A stretch of 64,000 nucleotides of DNA from Flectonema sp. DT1601 (taxonomy: Eukaryota > Euglenozoa > Diplonemea > Diplonemida > Diplonemidae). The translations under genes and the position numbers were made by a program. Below, piece after piece: positions 53,040 through 63,636 of this stretch. The notes beneath the pieces are model-generated. The model was not told where the DNA came from and made no database searches. It was given only the letters and a program-made list of their open reading frames with translations. The stretch spans positions 310,001-374,000 of the forward strand of contig OZ025857.1 in assembly GCA_964019425.1 (NCBI GenBank), given 5' to 3'. Within the stretch, counting starts at the first letter, position 1. Each line of letters opens with the position of its first letter.

Positions 53040-54370
53040 TACTTCGGTTCTTAGGTTCCCTGAGATATTCTATCTTTTGAGGAGGTGACGTGTCTTACAA
53101 GAAGTTTACTAAAACTAAACTACAGTTGTTGATTGCAATAAATTAACACGTTGGTTTCAATTATATCTCAACGTGTCGAATCTGGGTTGATGGATATGTG
53201 AAAAAAGAAGAAAAAAGAAAACATCATCATTAGTAAAGTTAAAGTATTATTTACCGACACTGCACACATCGCAGGACTATAGCTGCGGGTGACAATCACA
53301 TCGATTTTGATGTGCTGGGAGGCTTTCTTAAATTAAACTGTGTTCCAGTTTTTTTTTTTTTTTTTGATTCAGAAGATACCACACAAATACCAACATCGTA
53401 ATCACAATAACCTTGCATGTCCAAAGCAGGCGTTCGTCTTGTATAATAAAGCGTGCAATAACAAGGGATCGTTCTCACAGTCAGTTTTGTTGGTTCTTAA
53501 ACCGGGAATGAATAATTAGTGGAGTCGTATGCTCGTTGTCTCAGGCGGTATCTGGTTATCTGTGAGAATCCAGAAGTCTGGGGTACTTAGGTTCCCAGAG
53601 ATATTCTATCTTTTGAGGTGGTGACGTGTCTTACAAGAAGTTTACTAAAACTAAACTACAGTTGTTGATTGCAATAAATTAACACGTTGGTTTCGATAAA
53701 ATCTCAACGTGTCGAATTTGTGATTCAGGACGTTGCAGCTTATACAAATTAAAAAAAAATGTGAAAAAGAGAGAAAAAAAAAAGAAAAAAAACTACCGAC
53801 GCTGCACACGTCGCAGGACTATAGCTGCGGGTGACAATCACATCGATTTTGATGTGCTGGGAGGCTTTCTTAAATTAAACTGTGTTCCAGTTTTTTTTTT
53901 TTTTTATATTCAGAAGTACCACACAAATACCAACATCGTAATCACAATAACCTTGCATGTCCAAAGCAGGCGTTCGTCTTGTATAATAAAGCGTGCAATA
54001 ACAAGGGATCGTTCTCACGGTCAGTTTTGTTGGTTCTTAATCCGAGAATGAATAATTTAAGGTAACGCGTCTTACAAGAAACTTAATAAGAATAAACCAC
54101 AGTTGATTGCCATAAGATTAACACGTTGGTTTTCATAAATAGTCAACACATAACGAATTTGGGGATTCAGGAAGTTGCGGTTTATGGAAATATAAATATG
54201 TGGAAAAAAAAAAAAAAAAAAAAAAAACATCATTATTAAAAAGTAAAGTAAAAAATATTATTATTTACCACGCCGCAAGACTATGGCCTGCGGGTGACAA
54301 TCAGGCCTTCTTAAATTATACCATATTCCAGTTTTTTTTTTTTTTTTTTTTTTTTTGATTCAGAATGTTA
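53040..54370. repeat. Three diverged tandem copies of a ~540-bp unit
   Basis: Units lie at about 53050-53515, 53590-54047 and 54058-54370. They share gtgtcttacaagaagttta, the segment around cgcaggactatagctgcggg, a T-tract and the end tcgttctcacagtcag (the third copy is partial). The hairpin CGCAG...CTGCG becomes CCGCA...TGCGG in the third copy, so pairing is kept while bases change. No protein frame is conserved. Either strand could encode a small RNA. Confidence 0.6.
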
Positions 54371-54795
54371 TGCTCAAAAGTAGAGAGTACTCCAATACTG
54401 TAACCGAACTAAAAGATGTGTATCTTTTGTTCTGGCTGAGGAAGGAAAGTAACCTATGGTATAGAACCAAGTCTTCGCACTTAACTAAATCAATAATTAG
54501 TGATGCTTGTGACCTCAGGCAAAAAGAAAAGAAGTATTCTCAGTTTCTAAATTTTGTATTCTAAATCAAGTTACTTTTGATGGTTTATATAATCGTAAGA
54601 GCCTTGGGAAATCAAAAGAGGATTATCATAGAATGCCGTAAAGACTACATTGTGATGTTTCTTACTCAGCTGCCTACGGTACAGCACGAAGTCAAAAAAA
54701 AAAAAAAACAAAAAAAAAAAAAACAAATGAGGAAAGGGGAAAGGGGAAAGTCCAAATTTTATTTTAAGCTTTTTGGGGTAAGTAAGTTCTCCCTT
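54371..54795. other. Intergenic, no gene supported
   Basis: Short plus-strand frames exist (about 54355-54564 and 54577-54837), but their composition is not convincing and the second overlaps the end of the minus-strand gene. Confidence 0.45.
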
Positions 54796-56238
54796 TTATG
54801 TAATCACATTCCCGGATTGCCTGCAATTTTCCCCTGAATTAAAACATTCTTCAGTAGTCTTGTTCGTTACCCTGCTAATGTATTCATTAAGGGTATTGCT
54901 ACTACTGTCTTCTTCGTAGTCCGTATTTAAGAGCCAGCCTCCAAGGTCTTTGATGGCGTTGCCCTTTTCGATAGCATTCCCACCGAATATGCAGTGAGCG
55001 ACTAATTGTTTGTTTCTCTGGATGATTCCACCAGAACATTGACGAGGGAATGTAGTTAGTGGTAACATTACTAACGTGTAATCAGATGGTGAGGTACCAA
55101 ACATAGGTTCGGTATCACTTTCTTGTAGCATTTCAGGAAATCTAACGCCCTCAATGAGGAGAGCGTTAGCTACAGCGCTTTGATCATCTCCGCTTCGTTG
55201 GAGAATCATTTCGATGTTTTTAATAATTTCATTTCGTTTGCGAGTACCAACTCTCCAATACGAGAATCCCATACAAATTGAATTGCCCCAGAGAGCTACT
55301 GCTTTACTTGGACCCAGACCTCTTTGAGCAACAACATCAGCAGCAGGCATACTGTGCAAAAGCGGGAAAAAATTCTTGACCACAATTGCATCCAAATCTA
55401 CAAAGGCAACATTAATTCCGAGATGCAAGACATCCATCGCTGCTAGCCATCGTAGATGCCAAATCTTTCCTTTTCCTTTATATAAGGCTATGTCTGTTCC
55501 GTTTCGGGATATTGCTGACACAAATTCCATCATCGGGTTCCCAACACATTTCACGCAGGTGCCTGTTGGGTTTTTTCCCGTAGGAGGTGTAAAAGAAACA
55601 CCTAAGCAGTTGGTGTTGTAGAAACCCGAACATGCAAAAAATAGACACTGAGCATGACTCCTAGCTCTGGTTGTGAAGCCTTCTTGTCCAAGACAAAAAC
55701 GGTCTTTTAAGATTTCTGGCTGTTGTTGTTCCATGAATTTCTTAGGAATTGTAATGTGACAACGCGAGCCACGTTCACGAAGCCAGTGATTAATTTCAGA
55801 GTCAAAACAGCAGATTATCCAATTCTTTATACCAACACGTTCGGCATTCACAATCCAATTCATAAGAACTTCTCTGTATGAATATCCAGCAGATAAAAAC
55901 ACAATATCATTCTTTATAGCACGCTGGCGGATAACTGACACATCACTCGGTTTTAAGAAATTCGGTTGGGTCTGAATTCCCTCAAGCATTTCACTGATCA
56001 TTTGACGAACTTGGTGTTTTGAAGTTTGCTGCTGGAGCATTATTTTATTGACAAATTTTGATTCATCGGGTAATTGTTTTGTCGTGAAAACCGAAATTAC
56101 GAACACTAATATAACAACCAACAGCATTGCAATTAGGAACGCTCCTCGTTTCTGAGATAGCTGAGTTCCAGATGAGCAGTGTGGACTTTGTAGCCGGTTC
56201 AGTCCTGGAGAGGATGAGGGGTTAATCTTGATATTCAT
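54796..56238 (-). CDS. Nucleotide-sugar-transferase-like type II membrane protein
   Basis: Start ATG at 56238 (MNIKINPSSS); the frame is open upstream without an ATG, and an AG (TTCCAACACAG) lies about 15 bases before it. The 480-residue protein has a signal anchor at about 35-53 (FLIAMLLVVILVFVISVF) and one luminal Nucleotid_trans-type domain. It contains the DxD motif in NVAFVDLDAIVVKNF, identical to the paralogue at 46644, with shared NWIICCFDS, RGSRCHITIP and YNTNCLG segments. It should act as a Golgi or ER sugar transferase; the specificity is unknown. It lacks the repeat tail of its paralogue. An intergenic region containing the 540-bp tandem repeats separates the two. Confidence 0.8.
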   Translation of the reverse strand: MNIKINPSSSPGLNRLQSPHCSSGTQLSQKRGAFLIAMLLVVILVFVISVFTTKQLPDESKFVNKIMLQQQTSKHQVRQMISEMLEGIQTQPNFLKPSDVSVIRQRAIKNDIVFLSAGYSYREVLMNWIVNAERVGIKNWIICCFDSEINHWLRERGSRCHITIPKKFMEQQQPEILKDRFCLGQEGFTTRARSHAQCLFFACSGFYNTNCLGVSFTPPTGKNPTGTCVKCVGNPMMEFVSAISRNGTDIALYKGKGKIWHLRWLAAMDVLHLGINVAFVDLDAIVVKNFFPLLHSMPAADVVAQRGLGPSKAVALWGNSICMGFSYWRVGTRKRNEIIKNIEMILQRSGDDQSAVANALLIEGVRFPEMLQESDTEPMFGTSPSDYTLVMLPLTTFPRQCSGGIIQRNKQLVAHCIFGGNAIEKGNAIKDLGGWLLNTDYEEDSSSNTLNEYISRVTNKTTEECFNSGENCRQSGNVIT

Positions 56239-57445
56239 ACTAAGTGATATCTGTGTTGGAAAGTAATAAAGTTTATATAAACAGACTTGAAGCGCAATTA
56301 AAAACAAACAACCATCTTACTTGGGTCGGAGGGGGGTAAGCTTTTTAATAGTCTAGTGTGGTGTTCTTTTTTTTTTTTTTTTTTTTTTTCAAATTCCTCC
56401 TGCGAGAGAGTGAATTCACTGTCTCTGAAAGTCGGTCATTTTTCTCTCTACTCAATTTGTTTTTTTACCGTTTCATCTGATTTTGCATTTTCGGGGCTTA
56501 CCTTCACGAAAGTCAAACGTTACTCAACAAATAAGATATTACTTTCGTGCATCTGCTTTGTCGCTGGGCAAACAGACTTCCTTCTCAATTCTTGTTCGTT
56601 GCTTTGCTTTATGGGGATGTGGGCTATTTAAAAATCTTTTTTTAAAAAAAATTTAAAAAAAAAGGAAAATGAAAAAGGAAAAAAAAATAAGAATAATAAG
56701 AAGAAAGATCTAATAGAAAGAAGAAAAAAATAAGAAAACGGGGGAGGGGAATCCGGTTCTACCTCCATTTTGTTCTTCCTGTTTTAACCCATCAGATTTA
56801 TACATGATGTTTGAACAAAACAAACAAAAAAAAAGAGGAGGGAGGGAGTAATTTGATACTGTATTTTCAAGTTCAAAAGGAACAACAATTTCTCCGACAA
56901 TCTTGACTGTCAGCGGCAGCGTAGTAAATGATTGCAAATAAATAAATAATACCACTTGGAGGCCACGTGAACATAGTTGACTTCCACTTGCCTATGTTAC
57001 CGTAACAGCTTTTTATAAAACTCGGAAAAAAAAGGAGGGAGGGGGGGTAAAAAAAAAAAAAAACGACTCTTTAAAACAACGGAATAAACTAAAATCCAAT
57101 GCTGCCGATTTTTTTTTTTTTTTTTTTTATATGTAACAACCTCTCTCTTCAGTTTTAAGGGTTTTTGTATAGTTTCCCTTCTCTGTTCAAGCTGTATTCC
57201 TTTTTTGCTTTAAATTGTTATTAAATTCCCATTTCCGTTTTTATTGGCACATGTCCGATAACGAAGAAATAAAACAGTTTTTAAAAAGTGAATAAACTTA
57301 AACTGATACAAATCTTTTTTTTTTTCTTTTTTTTTACAATCTTTTTAAGAATGCTAAAAAATAATAATAATAATAATAATAATAATTAGGGAAATTAATT
57401 CTCAAAAAAAAACAAAAAAAGAAAAGAAAAGTCTAATTTCTCTGC
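56239..57445. other. Intergenic, no gene seen
   Basis: AT-rich DNA with T-tracts at about 56367 and 57112 and a (TAA)n microsatellite at about 57362-57387. Open frames at 56356-56631 and 56710-56955 are low complexity and unsupported. Confidence 0.45.
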
Positions 57446-58199
57446 TTATTGTGGCCTCGGCTTACAGGTCAGACGATGAGTCTATTTTGTTTGTATTTTT
57501 TTATTTTTTTTTTTTAATATTACTTTTGTCTGTACAGGTAATAACAGAAAAACAACATACCGGCCAAGACGCAAGTTGGCACTCACGATTACAAAAAGCC
57601 ACCATACGGCAACCACCGCAGAGAAGGAGAGCATTTCTTCCAGCAGCAGCCTTACCACACGAGAAGCAAAAATCCATCGTTGAAGGCGGCTGCTGATTCT
57701 GCGGAGGTTGTGGTGGCTGCTGGTATGACGGCTGTGGTTGCACCTGAGGTGGAAGTTGCTGAGGTTCAGTAGGTGCAGCAAACTGAATACCTGCTGAGGA
57801 ACCCGTTACCTGGTTCGGTTGCCTCAACGCATCAGCAGGGAGCCCTTGTTCTGCAGCCTGCACCATTTCGTTTAATTTCATAATTGTACTCCTCAATCCA
57901 AGCATGCTGTTGGTATATTCAATTCCGTCATTTTCACGAGTTGCCCGCAATTGCCCTAATTTCATCTGCATCATCATCAGCGTGTTCGTGCGCTCTTCCA
58001 TTCTCTTTTGAACTGTCGACATTACTTTTGATACTTCCTCTCTCATCTCTCCAGAGTTTAGTTCTTTACCATGCCATCCTCTTAGTAGATCGTATCCGAT
58101 TGAATTATTGTTTTGGTTAAATTGGTTGAAGCCGAGCATAACTGGTCCTAATGGATTTGTACCCGAACCTCCTCCTCCCCCCATGCCGTGGCTATTCAT
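57446..58199 (-). CDS. MYND zinc-finger protein, two exons
   Basis: Exon 1 (58199-57561) encodes 213 residues and exon 2 (57481-57446) encodes 11 residues. The 79-base intron runs from GTATGT to an A-rich acceptor ending ATAG. The N-terminus is Gly/Asn-rich (MNSHGMGGGGGSG); a helical segment (about 40-105) and a Pro/Gln-rich linker (about 110-170) follow. The C-terminal MYND finger reads CFSCGK...CGGCRMVAFCNRECQLASWP, and exon 2 supplies THRLTC, completing the pattern CQ-x3-W-x2-H-x3-C. Without splicing the final His/Cys pair is lost. MYND domains bind short proline-rich partner motifs; the partner here is unknown. Confidence 0.82.
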
Positions 58200-58439
58200 C
58201 TATGCCAGTTTGGTACCCCCCTGACTTCAATAAAAATATTTAAAAAAAAGACAGAAAGAAACTGATTAATATAATGCAATCGATTCTCAGTTCGTTATGG
58301 TCGTTGTCTGTTAAAACTAAAAAATGATTTTTTTTTTTTTTTGAACATTAAAATTGTATCCTAAGAAACAAACCGATACCTACTCTCTCGATATCAGTAT
58401 AAATAAAATAAATCCCCCCGCTCACAATAAAATAACGAT

Positions 58440-59114
58440 TTACGCTACTTTCGTCTGACGTGTATTGTCTAGTTGATTCTGATAAGTTATCCTCAATGCA
58501 ATTAGTGGTATGGCCATGGACAACACAAGTAACTTCCATGTCAACCAAGATAGGGTTTCGTGGACAAATGGTTGAACTGGGATACTAAAATACAGTAGAG
58601 ACAGGTATGACAGATTTTCACACAACTCAGCAAGAAACCAAAATACCGGAATCATCACCACCGATCTGTAAAAATACGATTCTGGAAAAGTTGTTTTATC
58701 CAGGACTCTCACTGTCAAAACTAATAAACCAAAAGCAATAAACGGAAGAGATAGTGTTTCAATCAACAAGAAATCTCGATAAGTAGTCCGATGCTCCACT
58801 CCGTACGCTGTCATTAATAAATCGAATCCAGTACTGTTGAGACCGCTAGCGCTGTAGTCTATTACATTAATGGGAAGACCAGGAATGTTAACGGTAGTCA
58901 TTTTTACTAGTTGGGAGTCTTGTGGTATCATATGTGCTCTTATAATTGAGATTATAGCTGTTGTTATCCCAACACACATCATGATTACAGCGTACCAAAA
59001 TAAGTCGTTATCGGCTAGAACTTCCCACCATTTCCAAATGAATTGATTTTGTACTTTTTTGTTAGCCGCACGCTCCTTTCTCTGGGGTCGTGGGTGGATT
59101 CTACCCCTAGCCAT
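58440..59114 (-). CDS. Multi-span membrane protein, unknown
   Basis: I start at the ATG at 59114 (MARGRIHPRPQRKERAANKK); the upstream open frame has no ATG. The 224-residue protein has a basic N-terminus and four hydrophobic spans, at about 38-60 (WYAVIMMCVGITTAIISII), 112-135 (ETLSLPFIAFGLLVLTV), 147-175 (SVVMIPVFWFLAELCENLS) and 192-210 (LVLSMAIPLIAL). No family is recognised. An AG lies about 17 bases before the ATG (CATATTACAG). Topology and location are inferred only from hydrophobicity. Confidence 0.75.
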   Translation of the reverse strand: MARGRIHPRPQRKERAANKKVQNQFIWKWWEVLADNDLFWYAVIMMCVGITTAIISIIRAHMIPQDSQLVKMTTVNIPGLPINVIDYSASGLNSTGFDLLMTAYGVEHRTTYRDFLLIETLSLPFIAFGLLVLTVRVLDKTTFPESYFYRSVVMIPVFWFLAELCENLSYLSLLYFSIPVQPFVHETLSWLTWKLLVLSMAIPLIALRITYQNQLDNTRQTKVA

Positions 59115-59465
59115 TTGTATTATTATTATTCTGTAATATGAAATTAGACAAAAACAAAAAAAAAACCCAAACAAGTCCTCAGGCCAATGTGATATCTGTT
59201 TGAGAATGAAAGGGGAAAAAGTAACTCATTGTAAGCAACTAAGGCTGTTCGTCGCCTACGCATCTTCCTTGTATCCCCAATGAGAATATATTTGGTTGAG
59301 CAAAGCAATTTATTTCTGCGGGTACAGAATGTAGAAATTATTCATATCTTCATCACCCACCTGGATTTTTTTTTTAAAAAAAAAAAAAAAAAAATTATTC
59401 GTTCTTTTTAGGTTGCTCTATTTCGTAGGTTGCTTTGTAGTGCTAGACTTGGTGGATTTGGATCT

Positions 59466-59500
<35 letters not shown>

Positions 59501-60822
59501 AGTATGTGACTTTATCACGACAAGCAGTCGACAACATAGTTTACGTTGGCCACTCCAACATGAAACAGAAAACGTCAATCAGTATTGTAAACAATACTAA
59601 AATAACTGCAATCAGAAGAGGGAAAAAAAGAAAAAAAATCAGGCTTTAAAGAGGAAACATTCTAATCTAGAGTAACTCGTCATAGGAATAGTCAGTTTAA
59701 TGCAATCTAACTAAGGTGATGGTAAGCTATTTTTTCATCAACTGCCTTCATCAGTAGTCGTGGAAAGCATTGCCCTACCGAAAGAACATTTCAGAACTTC
59801 CTTTCTCACAGATATCACAACAGGAACATAATCCTGCTGGAGAGAAAGAGAGAGAGAGGGTTAGGATTATCTAGGTAACTTATAAACCACTCAAAAGGTG
59901 TGTCCTGATAAACACATTTCTGATTTTTTTTTTTTTTTAAATTTGTTTGTGTTAAAAATGAACCCTTTAACTAACAAGTAGCAAAAAAAAAGGTTGGTAT
60001 TTTTTTTTTTTTTTTTTTTTTTTTCTTTTTTTTTTGTTTTGTTTTTTTATGCCTTTGACCTTGGAACATTGCGGGAATTCTTTTTTCAGAAAATGAAACA
60101 ACAGTCCTCCCAACTGGCTTTGGCTAAACTCCCAAACAGGTGATTGTTATTACCCCTGAAAACTGCTCTCAAGGAACGTTGCTGGTATAACAACTTCTAA
60201 AACACGACGAGAGGATAATTTTTTTTTTTTAACCATTGTGGTGAGGGAGGCGAGCATTCCATCTCTCCTAACAACAGTTTTTTTTTTTTTTTTTTTTTTT
60301 TTCAAAACGAGATAATACTAAACAGAAAAGGGACGGAGACAAGTGAAGAGGGAAAAAAAAAGATTTTTAAAAAAAAAATAAATAACAATAACGACCAAAA
60401 AAAAAAAAAAAATAAAGAAAAAAAAACTGTTGGTAAATAAAATAATAAAAACAGAGCGGCGAGTGCTCTTAATTAATATCCATTAGGACGGAATACCCAG
60501 CTCCTTCTACTGATGCTGGAGTCTACACGAACACACGTAACTGCTTTTTTTTTTCTTTCTTTTCTCATTTCTTTTTCTTTTAACCACAGTACTGAACGAT
60601 AACAATGCAGAATCTCTGTCTATCTACAGAGTGCCGTAATTCAGTTCAGGACATGCATCCTACGAAACACATTAGTCCATTGTATCTTGAAGGGACGTAC
60701 AATTACATATCTCATTCTGTCGTTGAGTATGGATGCAAAAGTAACAAAGTCCATTAAACACCAACACAGTCAAAGCGCTGATCTCAATATTTCGCAAAGC
60801 CAATCAAACAACACAATCACTT
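59115..60822. other. Intergenic, with one candidate multi-exon gene
   Basis: AT-rich DNA with very long T-tracts (about 59470-59499, 60001-60024, 60280-60302). Apart from the candidate exons at 59738-60265, nothing is supported. Poly-T-flanked plus-strand frames near 59413-59649 look accidental. Confidence 0.4.
59738..60265 (-). CDS. Candidate small gene with several short exons, unresolved
   Basis: On the minus strand an exon-like segment (KCVYQDTPFEWFI, after an A-tract plus CAG) is followed by a textbook short intron (CCTAAC branch site, CT-rich tract, TCTCCAG). A final segment then reads either QDYVPVVISVRKEV... to a TGA at 59738 or a Cys-rich LCSCCDICEKGSS... to a TAG at 59775, depending on the donor used. 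Further upstream, open pieces lie near 60070-60260, including ATGGAATGC at about 60265. I could not settle the joins or identify a family. Confidence 0.3.
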
Positions 60823-61854
60823 CTACGAGTCTCCTTCAGCTCTAAGGATTTCCTCGAGCACTAAGTTGAAGACTGCTTCGATGTTTTCAGCCTGTTTTTT
60901 TTATTTTTGTTTTTTTTGCTATTCGCCAGTAATGATTTTTATTTTCTTGAAAGCTGATTTTAGAACAGAGTTTGACGCAATTCAACCAATAAACTCTTTT
61001 AAATAAGATGTCAACAATAGGACTACAAAGTATCTGTGGGTCCAAATCTACTTGACACGACTTCCGTCTTCCGAAACAGTGCCTCATCATCTCACTAAAT
61101 AAAGATAACTACAAACCTTCTTAGCAGAGCATTCCATGAAAGGAAATCCCCACGACGCAGCAAGCTGTTGACCCTCTTCAAATGTGACTTGCCGTTCTGC
61201 AGGAAGATCGTTTTTGTTTCCAACGAGAACGAGAACGACACCGTCACGGATGTTACAGTCTTGAATCCTGTCGTATATTGATTTAACCATCTCAAACGAA
61301 TGATAATCGTTAATGGAATATAATATAATATATCCATGTGTACCAATACTATATTGAGGTTGAAACATTGAACACTCATCTTGACCTGCTGTGTCTAAAA
61401 TTGATAATAAGTAATTCTGACCGCTGTACTTTATCTTTCGTTGATAAGTATGGTTAATTGTTGGGTTATAGTATGGAGAGAATCTATCTTCAACAAATTG
61501 AACGCAGATTGCACTCTTTCCAACCCAACTCTTTCCCAGGACGCATATCTTTCGTTGTTTTAAGACAGGTTCTCTTCTTTCTTGTGAGTGTTGCTTAGGA
61601 GCAGATCCTCTGTCTAGGTGTTTGCAGCAACTTCTGCAGACACGTTGTGGGTCGGTACCGTATCCCATGTTCTTTGGGAGTTCTCTTTTGTCTGAGCAGC
61701 ATTTGTTGCAAAATAATCCTCCGCAACTTCTGCAATGATGTCTTCTATTAAAAAAGCTAAACTCAGCATTACATTCTTCACACATTGTTGACCCAGAGTC
61801 TGGTTTCCACCTTGGACGCTGAACCATCGACTGTGTAGCACCTTCCTCCGACAT
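60823..61854 (-). CDS. FYVE-Rheb: phosphoinositide-binding finger fused to a Rheb-like GTPase, two exons
   Basis: Exon 1 (61854-61117) encodes 246 residues and exon 2 (60891-60823) encodes 22 residues. The 225-base intron has donor AAG|GTTTGT and an A-rich acceptor ending ACAG, phase 0. The total is 268 residues. Residues 15-78 form a FYVE finger with the ligand motifs WKPD and RRHHCR, four Cys pairs and RVC. Residues ~100-268 form a Rheb-type GTPase: P-loop GKSWVGKS, effector loop SPYYNPTIN, DTAGQDE, NKND, and CSAKK split at the intron. The C-terminus (LRAEGDS) has no CaaX box, so endosomal PI3P binding by FYVE probably replaces prenylation. A Rheb relative would be expected to signal to TOR; this is inference. 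Confidence 0.9.
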
Positions 61855-62363
61855 ATTGTGCTCGGTAGGTTGTATTTATCTGACGTAATAAATAAACAAC
61901 TAAAGTACTCTCCAATCCAACGCATTGTGATTATTAACTTTGTTAGTCGTCTCTCAGAAAGAATTAAAACACTGATAAGACGTTCATCTAAAAAAGAAAC
62001 GAATCGCTGGAACATTATTAAACAATCGAGCAGCTACTGTCAGGATAGTAGCAGGGTAGAGGTCATATACGATGCGCTGATGGATACGTACATTAACGAA
62101 AAAAAAAGAAAAGTCGTAAAAAAGAAAAAGAGGTTAGATATCTTACAAACATGAATTTTTTTAAAAAAAAAAAAAAAAAAATCTTTCAGACTAGCCTTAT
62201 ATTTCATTGAACGCAGATAGAATCCTGGTCGCACGGGGGAATACGTCACTAAGAAATCGGCTTTCAATCTGAAGTTTCTTCTCCGACTACGTCGGTACAA
62301 CAACAAAAAAAAAAAGATTTTCTGGGAATGAAAAAATGAACAGAAAAATAAAGAATTCTCCGA
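61855..62363. other. Intergenic with a SINE-like repeat
   Basis: It holds the 5' flank of the FYVE-Rheb gene, the repeat at 62186-62316 and an A-tract near 62165. No gene is seen. Confidence 0.5.
62186..62316 (+). repeat. SINE-like interspersed repeat, copy 2
   Basis: A ~120-bp copy of the repeat at 51661. It starts tcagactagccttat and ends with the hairpin ccgactacgtcgg, tacaacaac and poly-A. A clear target duplication was not found. Confidence 0.45.
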
Positions 62364-63248
62364 TTAACCACCCGGTGTTCCGATTTCAGCTGCCCTTCGC
62401 TTTTCATGATTTCGTAAAGCCTCGGCAATTTGCAAAAATCCAAATTTTTCAGCTACCTGTATTAGTTCTCTTTCACCAGAAGTGATGTCAGGGTGTTGTA
62501 GTAAAGCCATAACACATTCAACAAGATTAGCCTTGCAGGCAACTTGAAGTGCTGTAGCTTGACGGAATTTCTTGTTAACATCAAGTCGAGGATCCGCCAA
62601 TAAAGTTTTCACAATATCAACAAAACCCTTTTTACATGCGACGTGAAGAGGTGTTCCAGAAGTTGAATTTATAGCAGTGTAGCGAGTCTTAGTTTCTAAA
62701 TTGATATCAATGTTAGGATGTGCTAATAAAGAGCTAACCATTGATGTTCGATTCAGCTGACAAGCCATAAGTAGAGGAGTTAACCCCCAGTGGTTACATC
62801 TATTGACTGCTGGTGATATCTGTAAGAGGATGTTGAATGCAGTGAGGTTGCCATACCAAACTGAGACCAAGAGTGGTGTAGATCCATTCTCATCGACTAT
62901 ATGAGTAAAAACATCACAATCAATAAACGACATCGTCAAAGATCCGTTGGATTTAATGTCGTGCATCATTGCTTCAAAAGTTGGTTCTATTTCACCTAAT
63001 TCTTGCATTGCCCTTCCCCTTTTATTTATTTGAGCATCAAACGTGCTGTCACTATCAATACCAATTTCAATGACTAACAGATTATCGTTTACTTCAACAC
63101 CTTCATAGAGTATTGCAATATATTCTGAAATCGTTTCACTCTCAGTTGCTATTTGGTGTTTCACATCTATAATCCTGGTGTCTCTATCAATATTAACAAC
63201 AACATTCAGATCGACATCCGTAAATATAACCGTCACGGGAAAACTCAT
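62364..63248 (-). CDS. Ubiquitin-like domain plus ankyrin repeats
   Basis: The 294-residue protein starts at the ATG at 63248 (MSFPVTVIFTDVDLNVVV). Residues 1-75 look like a ubiquitin-fold domain (alternating strands, then RIIDVKHQIATESE as the helix and ILYEGVEVNDN as the LIFAGK-like turn). Four ankyrin repeats cover about 118-275, with the TPLLVSVWYGN, TPLLMACQLNR, TPLHVACKKGF and TALQVACKANL signatures. No membrane span or signal peptide is present. The pairing of a ubiquitin-like N-terminus with a repeat domain parallels the LRR family in this window. An intracellular adaptor role is inferred. Confidence 0.82.
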   Translation of the reverse strand: MSFPVTVIFTDVDLNVVVNIDRDTRIIDVKHQIATESETISEYIAILYEGVEVNDNLLVIEIGIDSDSTFDAQINKRGRAMQELGEIEPTFEAMMHDIKSNGSLTMSFIDCDVFTHIVDENGSTPLLVSVWYGNLTAFNILLQISPAVNRCNHWGLTPLLMACQLNRTSMVSSLLAHPNIDINLETKTRYTAINSTSGTPLHVACKKGFVDIVKTLLADPRLDVNKKFRQATALQVACKANLVECVMALLQHPDITSGERELIQVAEKFGFLQIAEALRNHEKRRAAEIGTPGG

Positions 63249-63636
63249 GGCTATCTGCTATGAGAGATAAATCTGAGTAGTTTAATAACAAAAAGAAACA
63301 ATACGACAGACTCGAAAAAAGATACTTTTTAATTCTGTTTAGAAGGAAGAAACATAAACAAAATGAAGAATATTTTGATTAAAAAAAAGATATGAAATTA
63401 GTTCTAATAACAGCAAGATAATAATAAATACAACAAAAGAAAAAAAAAAGGAAAGGAGAAAGGAAAAAATAATTTAGAATAGAGGCTTAAAGCTACTAGT
63501 CCGCAATATAATTTAAGAATAACAGAAAATTAGTTGTCTATCAACGTGTAGCATATTCCTTCCAGAACCGTACGAGAGTGCCTGTTTAACTAGCAATGAA
63601 AACACCAATACTGGAAACACTTGCTTGCCATTCTCT
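63249..63636. other. Intergenic, no gene seen
   Basis: AT-rich DNA holding the 5' flank of the ankyrin gene and the 3' flank of the gene that crosses the window edge. Confidence 0.5.

Noticed and set aside
57482-57560. Unspliced end of the MYND gene (…SWPVCCFSVITC…)
   Set aside because: It lacks the final His/Cys pair; splicing to 57481 restores a perfect MYND signature.
59413-59649. Plus-strand frame of 78 codons with a poly-Phe run
   Set aside because: The Phe run is only the T-tract. The remainder has no recognisable domain and no conserved copy.
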